Of a stretch of DNA of 64,000 nt, positions 54,045 to 62,020 are shown in pieces; position 1 is the first letter of the stretch, and every line of letters begins with the position of its first letter. The position numbers and the translations under genes are program-made. Below the pieces are notes generated by a model, which was not told the DNA's origin, did no database searches, and was given only the letters and a program-made list of their open reading frames with translations. Source of the stretch: CBDBJL01 sp965206365. Lineage in GTDB: Bacteria > Pseudomonadota > Alphaproteobacteria > JABAAW01 > JAHZMA01. The stretch lies in contig CBDBJL010000009.1 of assembly GCA_965206365.1 (NCBI GenBank), positions 1 to 64,000 on the forward strand, read 5' to 3'.

Positions 54045-54752
54045 TTACGTCCTAATCATATAAATCAGTGCGTAATAAGGTGGGGTATTGTTGTGGCTAT
54101 GGGGTTGGTTTCCGCCTGTAGGACTGGTGTAGGGATTATATTCATTACGTTCAGGCGCGTTAAGCGTTAAACTCAGAACTAAAACTGGGAGGTCTAATTG
54201 AACCATAGCGGAGTGCAAGTTGGCTGTTAACCTCAAGTGGCACAATATGTTTATGGGTGGGCATCTCTGCCTCCGTTAGCTGATGCGGGTCGGTTGCAAA
54301 TGCGCCGCCTGATGTGCTCACCTCATGGGCATTGCTACGCCCTAGCAAAAACCTATCTTGCAAATTAGGCAGGTTAAAGCTGGTGCTACCATCGCCTTCG
54401 CCATGAAGCGTGCCCAGAACGCTAAATAAATCGGCATAATCGGTGCGGCTAATTGCCTGCCCATCACAAACCAAAAAACCATACGGCACATTATTAAGCG
54501 AGCCCGCCCATGCCATGGTTTGCCCCGCTGGCGCGCATAATTGCCGTATCGCCTGATAAAGCTGGGTTAAATCATCATTATATAGGGGGGTCACCACCTT
54601 GGTGTGTTGCTTGCTGAATAACGTTCACAATTTCACGTTGCGGATATTCAAGTGCCTGTGCAGGAATAATCGAACCTTCTTCACCTGCTGATGGGTTGCC
54701 ATTTGAAAAAGGTGCATTTGCACCTTCATTAATTTGGTGGGTTATATTTCAT
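54045..54752 (-). pseudogene. Phage tail fibre / tail collar protein, broken by three frameshifts
   Basis: Reconstructed about 235-residue tail protein. The ATG at 54752 follows AAAGGA, but MKYNPPN meets a stop at 54729; with one base removed the frame continues into GANAPFSNGNPSAGEEGSI and YPQREIVNVIQQA. A run of six G (C on the coding strand) at 54585-54590, one more than needed, breaks the frame again before YNDDLTQLYQAIRQL. The collar domain then reads AWAGSLNNVPYGFLVCDGQA up to FSSEFNA, where the 7-bp tandem GCGTTAA-GCGTTAA (54157-54170) shifts into a stop. Removing one copy restores PERNEYNPYTSPTGGNQPHSH to the end. Three indels, so non-functional if the assembly is right. Confidence 0.85.
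54157..54170. repeat. 7-bp tandem duplication that frameshifts the tail collar gene
   Basis: GCGTTAA occurs twice head to tail (54157-54163, 54164-54170). One copy would keep the reading frame of the tail collar C-terminus; two add seven bases and produce the stop after FSSEFNA. Confidence 0.9.
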
Positions 54753-54772
54753 TATCTAGTTCCTTTCATGCA

Positions 54773-55876
54773 TCAAGCGGTGAATGTTACTTCACCTAAT
54801 TTTAGAATTGCGCCATTTTCAGTGGTGTTAATATTATTTTCAGGAGCAATTAAATCAAAAGAATTCACCCCCTCTGAAAATGCTATTGTTTCATAAATCG
54901 CACTTAGTGGCATTGCGATATCAGGAATAGCGTGCCGTAAAAACAAGCTGGCTAAATCAGCCTTAATAGTAGCTTCTACCGTTGCCATTTCATAATTATC
55001 AATAAGGCTAAGTTTTGAAATTGTGATGGAAACATCTTCAGAAACTAGGGGATTTATGGTAATGAAAGCACCCATCGGGCGCACGGTATCTATGTAATTT
55101 TTAACGGCAAGTATTTGCAATTCAGATGGCGGGGTTAAAAAATCACCTTGCCCGCCATCTACAGCAAAAATAATGGTAATTTTGCCTACATCATCAATTA
55201 TGCTAGGTCCTGCTGGCCAAACGCGGGTAACAGACACATTATGTGATTGCCTATCCAAACCCCAAAAAATATAATCAGTTTCAGTCCCAGCTTGTAAAGG
55301 ATTGCGAATTTCAATCAAAATACGCGCGCGATAATTACTGTCATTTTCAAGTGCTGTGCCACCTGTGAAACCATCGCCAATAATTGTTCCGTTAGGTGCG
55401 ATGCCTGTAAGGGGGTTGACCAAAGCTAAGGGTATTTTAGCAGGCACATTACTGGAAACACCACCATTTGCCGCGATGAAATTAATATCAGTAGTACCGT
55501 CAACACGAATTACTGCTTGTTCAGTTACCAAGAACTCTTCACCAGATGCAATTGAAACACGAGTATTCGTAGGAATAATTGCATCGATGGCACCTGTGAA
55601 TTTGGCAATGCCTGTTGCTTTTGTGGCTTGCCCGCGCGCAACATTCCAAACCCTTCCAAGTCTATCCAAATCACTACCAATGGCGGTGGTTACAAAAGCA
55701 TTATTAACACTTTGCTGTAATTGCCCATAGATATCTTCTAATGAAGCTGATATTGTACGCGCTAATACATTCAGCGGATGTTGCACCAAACGGATAGAAG
55801 CATCGCCCGCTTGTGCCACCATATCATCTAAGATTTCATTATAAATTTGAGTTTGTTTTTTAGTTTTAATAGGCAT
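54773..55876 (-). CDS. Phage baseplate J-like protein (Mu gp47 family)
   Basis: Intact 367-residue baseplate wedge protein. LVQHPLNVLARTISASLEDIYGQLQQSV, TAIGSDLDRLGRVWNVARG and GGTALENDSNYRARILIEIRNPLQAGTETDYIFWGL are characteristic of the baseplate J/gp47 family. One of the few unbroken genes of the remnant. It starts 12 bp after the gp45-like gene and ends 21 bp before the tail gene start. Confidence 0.92.
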   Translation of the reverse strand: MPIKTKKQTQIYNEILDDMVAQAGDASIRLVQHPLNVLARTISASLEDIYGQLQQSVNNAFVTTAIGSDLDRLGRVWNVARGQATKATGIAKFTGAIDAIIPTNTRVSIASGEEFLVTEQAVIRVDGTTDINFIAANGGVSSNVPAKIPLALVNPLTGIAPNGTIIGDGFTGGTALENDSNYRARILIEIRNPLQAGTETDYIFWGLDRQSHNVSVTRVWPAGPSIIDDVGKITIIFAVDGGQGDFLTPPSELQILAVKNYIDTVRPMGAFITINPLVSEDVSITISKLSLIDNYEMATVEATIKADLASLFLRHAIPDIAMPLSAIYETIAFSEGVNSFDLIAPENNINTTENGAILKLGEVTFTA

Positions 55877-55887
55877 TTAAATATCCT

Positions 55888-56306
55888 TTAATCAGTGTTT
55901 AACAAGGTAATTTCACCTTGTGCTGTGCCTGTTATTGTATCGGGTGTCGTGCATGGAATTGAAACTTGATCACCTTCTTTCAAAATACGGGCACCATCTA
56001 TATTGATGTTGGTGGCACCTGTAATATTGATATTGCCATCATTATCTAATGTTATTTCTTGTCCGCCGCCTGCGTAAATAATTACTTCGCCCGCATTGGC
56101 CGTTGGCGCATTGGTGGGGCTACCTGCCATAACAACTCGTGCAGAACACCTGCAGTAGAAATAACCAGCGCGTGTGAATTTTCTGGAGAACCAGATGCGA
56201 TGCCATATTGCTGAATGGCAAGTGTATCAATTATCTGTCCATTGCCTTTCACTTGTGGAGCAGACCCACCACGGCTTATGCGCATAATTTCTGCCCAAAT
56301 CTTCAT
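55888..56306 (-). pseudogene. Phage baseplate assembly protein V (Mu gp45-like), frameshifted
   Basis: First part from ATG at 56306 (MKIWAEIMRISRGGSAPQVK...HALVISTAG) runs into another frame; after a shift at about 56132-56140 it continues SARVVMAGSPTNAPTANAGE and VIIYAGGGQEITLDNDGNI down to the stop at 55888. Inserting one base near the GTTCTGC stretch joins them into about 138 residues of baseplate spike domain. The start overlaps the gp46-like stop (ATGA). Intact second half carries the repeated beta strands of gpV-type spike proteins. Confidence 0.75.
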
Positions 56307-56677
56307 CTATTCAATCCTTGTGAAATTACTTCACCATCGACTTTTATCAATAATTCTGCCACTTCACCCGTAATGCTAATTTCAATTTCAAAATCTTTAA
56401 TAATTTTATTATCTTGTAAATTTTGTAGAATATTTTCGGCTTCGCTATTAATCTCAGATGCAACGTTATTAGTGGTTCTCAAACGAAACTGCCATAATTG
56501 ACCACCCACATTTTCACTGCCCCACCAGCCATTTTCTTCCAACCCGGTTTGTGTATTCAAACCACGGGCATTAGTTAAAATTTGTACAGTAGTAATAATC
56601 TTGCTAATGGGAATATTTTGTTTAAATACCCATATCAATTCGCCATTACCATTATTTTTAAGGTCAAAATCTAACAT
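56303..56677 (-). CDS. Phage GP46 family baseplate protein
   Basis: 124 residues; GWWGSENVGGQLWQFRL near the middle is the signature of the Mu-like GP46 family, followed by an alpha-helix and beta-strand tail. Unbroken. It precedes the gp45-like gene in transcription and overlaps it by four bases; in Mu itself gp45 comes first, so the local order is swapped. It overlaps the preceding 80-residue ORF by 14 bp. Confidence 0.8.
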   Translation of the reverse strand: MLDFDLKNNGNGELIWVFKQNIPISKIITTVQILTNARGLNTQTGLEENGWWGSENVGGQLWQFRLRTTNNVASEINSEAENILQNLQDNKIIKDFEIEISITGEVAELLIKVDGEVISQGLNR

Positions 56678-56906
56678 TTTCTTCCTTCACGATTTGATAA
56701 ATTATCCGCCCGGGCGTGGTAGGTAAAATAGAAGACTGGCAATTCATAACGATATATTTTTCATTATCAAAAATGATTTGACCGCTGGGTTTAATAATAT
56801 CTTGGCTTAAACCTTCGGTGATAATTTCAATATAGTTTTTGTTATTTCTCTTAAACGCACCTATCCGCCACGCGCTTGCTAAAGCATTTGGGGTATAATG
56901 AGGCAT
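56664..56906 (-). CDS. Phage protein of unknown function
   Basis: 80 residues from an ATG at 56906, sharing operon overlap with the gp46-like gene downstream. The frame stays open a further 60 bp upstream (ITQASKGFNGAQTHTYF) without an ATG, so the true start may be non-ATG, or this may be the 3' part of the preceding 199-residue gene split by a frameshift. No family was recognised; position suggests tail or baseplate. Confidence 0.55.
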   Translation of the reverse strand: MPHYTPNALASAWRIGAFKRNNKNYIEIITEGLSQDIIKPSGQIIFDNEKYIVMNCQSSILPTTPGRIIYQIVKEENVRF

Positions 56907-56958
56907 AAAATAAGTATGGGTTTGCGCACCATTAAAACCTTTACTGGCTTGTGTAATT

Positions 56959-57558
56959 TCAGCATGGGCAATTTATATCTGTGCCACCTATAATCACCAT
57001 CACATTATGCGGGTACAGGATGCTGTTAACCATTTTTGTCGCGCTAACATTTCTTGCCGTTTCAAAAATGGCTGTGTCAGATATATTTTTTTCAAACCTG
57101 CTTAATTTATTGCCATGAAATGCGTATAATGGCATATCAAAGCTATTGCCCAATTTTTCAATAAAATCTAAAATATTGATATCGGGTGCGATAAAAATAT
57201 CTTTGATAATTTGTAGAAAATCTTGATTTTTAATTTGTGCATCATGTCTTAAATTGGTGAGTAAAATATATCCATTTTCGGATAATGGGGTAGTTTTTGG
57301 TGCGGGTGTATCTTCTTTTGTAATACGCTGTCTATCGCTAATTGCTTCCACTTGTTTGCGCGTTAGATTTTTTAAGCCTGTTATGTTTTGCAGATGGTTA
57401 ACATTTGGTACGCCTGCTTTTGTCCAATGGTCGTCAATTCCATCGTCAAGCTGAAAAATTGCACCCGACAATGCATCATTATCTCCATTATCGGGTGCAG
57501 TCTGGGGAGGAAAATTCTCTTGTGAGGCTTCATTTGGTTTTGGTTTTTTTCTAAGCAT
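56959..57558 (-). CDS. Phage protein, Mu gp35/HI1506-like N-terminal region
   Basis: 199 residues. The segment DDHWTKAGVPNVNHLQNITG (about residues 41-60) resembles the small DGHWT..G.P....L motif of Mu gp35/HI1506-like proteins, found next to capsid genes. The rest, ending IGGTDINCPC, is not recognised. It lies between capsid and baseplate genes, where tail sheath, tube and tape-measure genes would be expected but are absent. The C-terminus may be changed by a frameshift. Confidence 0.5.
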   Translation of the reverse strand: MLRKKPKPNEASQENFPPQTAPDNGDNDALSGAIFQLDDGIDDHWTKAGVPNVNHLQNITGLKNLTRKQVEAISDRQRITKEDTPAPKTTPLSENGYILLTNLRHDAQIKNQDFLQIIKDIFIAPDINILDFIEKLGNSFDMPLYAFHGNKLSRFEKNISDTAIFETARNVSATKMVNSILYPHNVMVIIGGTDINCPC

Positions 57559-57569
57559 TATTTTCTTCC

Positions 57570-58517
57570 CTATGCAATAACGTTTTTAAATAAATAACCC
57601 GCACGTTTAGCGACAATAATTTCTTTACAGCTCTCGGTAACGCGCACAATTACACTGCCACCGCGCCCACGGGCTACTATCCATACGCCTATCCACCTGC
57701 AGATCCGCATAGGTGGCAGTGTAACCAAAAGTAACACCGCCTTGATTGCTGGCGGCAGGGTCGATGAATAACATCGCAATATCTTTACCCCAAAGCCGTG
57801 AAATCGTAGCATTTTGCCCGGGATTAGCGGTATTAATAAAAGCTTGCCCTACAAGAACTTCTTTAACATTAAGTACAGAAGCTAACGCTTCTTTAGTGAT
57901 AATTCTGCCAGAAGCATCATTGCCAGAAATGCGCTTTGCTGTATTAGGGTTTAAAATTAAGGCGGTCCATACTTCTTGCCCCATCACGACAACATTTGGG
58001 CGGATTAATGGCAGATCTAATGCTTTTAGCATAGCTGCAATTGGGTCAGATGCATCATTATTCCATTGGCTGTTGCCTGATAATATTTTGGACAGGTCTG
58101 TGCCATAATTTGAGATTTTTTGCACAATATTAGCAACGCGTTTTCAACCGCAATCATTTGTAGGCTGGTAAGCCATGTGGTCGCTTTCATTAATGGGTTT
58201 GATTGCGCTTGAACAGCATTTTGCGCTTGATTAATATCATCCAATGGGATGGCATCTTCCAAACCATAATCTTCACAAGATGCGGTTAAACGCGTTGAAC
58301 CAATATTAACTTCGGGTGCTGTGGATGCTCTGCCCATTTTGTTATTTGGCACTGTAAGATACTTACCATCTTCAATAATTTCATGGTCAAATTTTTTAAC
58401 ATTAACATTCACGCGTGGTAAAACTTGTGGTGCGATGTATGTATGGGCAGGGTTTTGATAAGCCTTTGTAACGCCTGTTAATTCAGGGTCTAGAGTGAAT
58501 GGGGTGGTTTCAGCCAT
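57570..58517 (-). pseudogene. Phage major capsid protein, broken by two frameshifts
   Basis: The first third (ATG 58517) reads TLDPELTGVTKAYQNPAHTY, then NNKMGRASTAP and CEDYGLEDAIPLDDINQAQN, matching a common capsid family. Near 58140 a missing C (GAAAACGCG for GAAAACCGCG) shifts it; the next frame continues VANIVQKISNYGTDLS through LIRPNVVVMGQEVWTALIL and RLWGKDIAMLFIDPAA. Near 57665-57690 a second shift leads to GGSVIVRVTESCKEIIVAKRAGYL and the stop at 57570. Joined, about 315 residues, the usual capsid size. Confidence 0.85.
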
Positions 58518-58541
58518 TTTGAAAATTCCTTAAAAAATAAA

Positions 58542-58899
58542 TTAAAAATTCGTATGTATGATTTGCACAGATATAATATCACCTGCCGCCGTGGCAGTTT
58601 CTAATGCCACTGCAATCACGCGGTTGCCTTCTGTGGCGGGTAATCAGCCGCCCTTGGCTATCGGTTGTTAAAAATGCGCCCAATGCAATTGCCGCACCTG
58701 CTTCAGCTTGAGTGATACCTTGCTGTACTACATCAACCCGCCCGCCCGATACCGCATCTAATTCGGGGTGCACAATGCCGATGATAAAATCAGTGGCGGC
58801 AGTTACTTGTGCGACACCACCCGTTACTAATTCTACCGCACGATTTTTGCTAATGGTGGTGGTTGCGGTATAATTTTTAATTAATAATTTATCTTGCAT
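58542..58899 (-). pseudogene. Capsid decoration/stabilising protein (DUF2190-like), frameshifted
   Basis: Reads KNRAVELVTGGVAQVTAAT and GRVDVVQQGITQAEAGAAI up to LTTDSQGRLIT, then an extra C in the CCC at 58638-58640 shifts the frame; the correct frame continues ATEGNRVIAVALETATAAGD to the stop at 58542. Removing one base gives about 119 residues of a typical small capsid decoration protein. Start at 58899 overlaps the stop of the protease-scaffold gene by one base. Confidence 0.8.
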
Positions 58900-59919
58900 T
58901 ATTTACGCCCTTTCGTTTTTTTAACCATTTCAGCCGCTTCTAAGGTTGTTAGGTTTGGATTGGCGGCTTGCTTTTCTTTGATAGCAACGGCGAATGCGTC
59001 AGCGTCATTTGAATCTTCTGCAAAAGCCACATCATCAGGGGTGGCTTCACCTGTTTCAGGCGTACCTTCTTTTACCGCTTTAATTAGATTTTCGCTGAAA
59101 TTAGCAAATGCATCTAAGGCGGTTTCGGATTTATCAGAAAATTCAGCGATATCGGGGTTGGTGATTTCTTCTGCAAAATTAACAGTTAAATCACGGATAG
59201 CCTTATTAATTTCGCCCTTGGCAAGCAAAGCATCAAATCTATTTTGCATATTTGCCAATTCAGTTTTGCGTTTTGCTTCCGCAAATTCCACTTGCTGTTT
59301 TTCTAATTTTTGCTTTTTTACTTCTAATTCAGCTTTTTCTTTTGCTAAATTTTCAGCATCATTTGTTTCTGGCATTTCTGGTTCCTTTTCTTCTTTAGCT
59401 TCAGTAAAACTTGCCCCTTTAACTAATTGGTTAAGGGTTGTTAAAATCTTATTCAAAATGGGTTCTTGATTTTGGATAGGTGGATTGCTTTCTGGCACGG
59501 ATCCACTAAATTCAAATGTGGCGTAATCTTCTTCTTCGGCAAAAGTCACTTCTTTCAAACCTTTCACAGCAGGTGCCATTGCCCCTAACAAACCCACATG
59601 GCGCAAAGAAATATTGCCTGCTGGGGCACGAAAACTGGCAGAAACTTTTTTTATATTGTCTGGAATCAATCAAATTTTTAACTTCGTTGGGAATTTTTGA
59701 AACTTGTGCGATTAGAATATCGCCATTTCGTTTTAGGCTATCTACCCAACCAAATGCGGGGTGATTATCTTTCGGGTGCCCAAGCACCAAAGGGGCACTG
59801 CTTTCCTGATAATTGCTAATCACTTCATCTAATTGGTCATTCGTAATGGTAACAATGCGCCCAGAACTATCGGGGCGGGTGCCTGATTTAAAAACTTCAA
59901 TCTCGGTGGAATGTGCCAT
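58899..59919 (-). pseudogene. Phage protease/scaffold (Mu gpI-like), frameshifted at an A7 run
   Basis: N-terminal part from ATG 59919 (MAHSTEIEVFKSGTRPDSSG, SAPLVLGHPKDNHPAFGWVD) is the I protein N-terminus. At the A7 run on the coding strand (T7 at 59646-59652) the frame breaks after SRQYKK; one A fewer joins VSASFRAPAGNISLRHVGLLGA and the long coiled scaffold region (about 85 residues of Lys/Glu-rich helix), ending MVKKTKGRK. About 340 residues joined. Confidence 0.8.
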
Positions 59920-59926
59920 AAAATAC

Positions 59927-59966
59927 CTGCATAATAATATCGGTTGCTAACATATCTATTATGCAG
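59927..59966. repeat. Perfect 10-bp inverted repeat upstream of the protease gene
   Basis: CTGCATAATA (59927-59936) and TATTATGCAG (59957-59966) are perfect reverse complements separated by 20 bases, 8 bp upstream of the protease/scaffold start codon. The rest of the 207-bp gap to the head morphogenesis gene (59920-60126) shows no gene. Could be an operator or transcript hairpin. Confidence 0.55.
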
Positions 59967-60126
59967 GGTTTGTTCGTAGATTTTATGGGGAAATATGCGA
60001 ATCAAGGTTTTTAATATTTTTCTTGAATTTTACTATCAATATGCTATTGTTAACTTATAGCTTTTGAGGGTGCCGTGTCACAATGCTTAAAGGTTGACGG
60101 CTAGTTAGACATGGATGACCAAGCTT

Positions 60127-61385
60127 TCATTTGTTTTTTCTATATAGTAACTTTCCGCGTCTTACTCTTTTGATTGCTTTCGCCCTATAAGGTACTAATG
60201 TTACCCCAGAAAAATAGCCATTATCGCTATCGGCTGCTAAAATAAAATATTTAGGTTGTTTTCCTTCATCGACATAATCAATTAATCTTATATGGCGGCG
60301 GCGTTTTTTTGATTTACCTGTATCTTTATCTTTATACCATTCGCCCCATATTTCTTGTGGGTCTTCAATGATTTCTGGAATTAATGACAAAAACCTTGCC
60401 CTGTTATACTGTTTATTTTGAATGACATGTTGCATTAAAGATTTATCAATTTTTAAGTAATTATCAATAGGGTCTTTATAAATTTTACCACTGCCAAAGA
60501 TAGATTTAAAAACATTGATAAATTTTTCCTTGTTAATATTTCGTTCAGAAATTATTTGTGCTTTCGCTTTTAACACAGGCAATTCTGGTAAAGATGCAGG
60601 AGGGTAACTTTTTATAAGGGTTAAATTATCATGCTGTTCCAAAGCGCGTGCGGCGGGGCTTAAAATATTTGAAGCCCCGGGCATGTGCCCAAAGCCGGGC
60701 GAAATTCCACGTGGCACATTTATGCGTTGCCCACGAATTTTGCCAAACCGTTTTGAATTGCCCCGTGTAATTTTGCCTTTTGATAAAATATAAGAATCAT
60801 AATAAATGGGTGGCGCGGTTTCATTTTTTGGGTCGCGTCCGCCCAACATTCTTTTGGCTTGGTTTTCGGTTAAATATTGTACATAGCATCTACAGCCCCA
60901 GCCATTCATGGGGGTGTGGGTTTGCCACCACGGGGTCTTCAATAGGTAATATCGTGCCATTCCACGCCTTATGCGCGTTTCTGGTTCTATCATCCAACTG
61001 CTACATAGCGGGCATATTTACGCCCCAGTCGCTTGGCTTGTTTTAACCTGCCCGCATTATAGCTTTGCCGTAAATTGGTTTCATAAATTACCTTGGTGCG
61101 CCAGCGTTTATATTTTGGGTCTGCTAATTTTTCAGTCCACCAGCCACGCCGTGACAAAATATTATCAAATTCGGTACGAAAATCTTTGATAGTTTTGCCT
61201 GCATCTTGGGCTTTAATCACTGCATTTTGAATATCTGCCAGCATTTCATCGCGCATCACACCTGCTACTACAAAGGCATTATCATGAGCATTCGCCCAAA
61301 TATCACGCCATGTTCTGGTGGGCAGGGTAACTTTGCGTTGCTGGAATGCAATGGCATCGGCAAAGGGGGTGATTTGAATTGTCAT
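60127..61385 (-). pseudogene. Mu gpF-like head morphogenesis protein with C-terminal nuclease-like domain, two frameshifts
   Basis: The N-terminal half (ATG 61385) shows FRTEFDNILSRRGWWTEKL and KVIYETNLRQSYNAGRLKQA of the F/SPP1 gp7 family. An extra G in GTTGGATGATAG (60994-60995) and an extra C in the run at 60932-60935 disrupt it; the joined frame reads VAVDDRTRNAHKAWNGTILP then DPWWQTHTPMNGWGCRC, the zinc-like signature. The C-terminal 140 residues, with LIPEIIEDPQEIWGEWY, RRRHIRLIDYV, NGYFSGVTLVPY and RGKLLYR, match the barnase-EndoU-colicin-RelE-like (PBECR) nuclease domains found fused to F proteins. Total about 420 residues. Confidence 0.82.
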
Positions 61386-61741
61386 TATTCAGATTTACCG
61401 GATGCTGAAACTTTGTTCTTAATATCTGCCGCACCCATTAAGTCTTTGTCATATTTTTCACTTAATAAATTTACATTGATATAAGCACTATGTTTTGAAT
61501 CATATTCCACTACTGGCTCACCATATGGGTTTTCGCAGGTTTCGCTTCTACGCTTATATTGATTTTCTATTAGGTTTCCCGTTCTTGGGTGGTTTATTGT
61601 TGAGACTATCCACGCATACTTTTCAACGCTTCTATCATATGTGGAAGTTGCGCGGTGAAATGAAAAAAAAGTGATTACTGGGAAAATCAAAATCGTCGTT
61701 AAAACTACAAAGGCTATTATACCCAGCTTGTGCCAAATCAA
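61385..61741 (-). CDS. Hypothetical membrane protein
   Basis: 118 codons from a TTG, with one transmembrane helix at residues 5-27 (KLGIIAFVVLTTILIFPVI) and a soluble tail. The stop overlaps the F-protein start by one base (TAATG), which suggests coupling, but no family was recognised and the start may lie in a frame broken from 61635-61955. Treated as doubtful. Confidence 0.35.
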   Translation of the reverse strand: MIWHKLGIIAFVVLTTILIFPVITFFSFHRATSTYDRSVEKYAWIVSTINHPRTGNLIENQYKRRSETCENPYGEPVVEYDSKHSAYINVNLLSEKYDKDLMGAADIKNKVSASGKSE

Positions 61742-61955
61742 TTATATTTTTATCAGATAGATATTCTTTCTTTATCTGCTTGCATTTTTCTATATTGCCT
61801 CTGCCCGTTTCAAAGATCGCAATTTCCGCCCAAATGCGATACCAGCCAATTTTTTCGTCAATTTGGTAAATGCCTTTAGCAACAGCTTCATTGAAAATTT
61901 CAAGAGGTTGATGATACCGATCCTCCTGATTTAGGTTATTATTTGGAAACAGCAT
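61635..61955 (-). CDS. Hypothetical protein, TPR-like helical
   Basis: 106 codons from an ATG. EIFNEAVAKGIYQIDEKIGWYRIWAE and CKQIKKEYLSDKNI are amphipathic helical segments similar to tetratricopeptide-like proteins. It overlaps the 118-codon ORF in another frame, so one of the two is likely altered. No family identified. Confidence 0.35.
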   Translation of the reverse strand: MLFPNNNLNQEDRYHQPLEIFNEAVAKGIYQIDEKIGWYRIWAEIAIFETGRGNIEKCKQIKKEYLSDKNIIDLAQAGYNSLCSFNDDFDFPSNHFFFISPRNFHI

Positions 61956-62020
61956 GTTCTGTTATCAGCTCATAATTAATGTGCTTGCTTGTTTTTATGA
62001 TGAACATCATGCGCAATATG

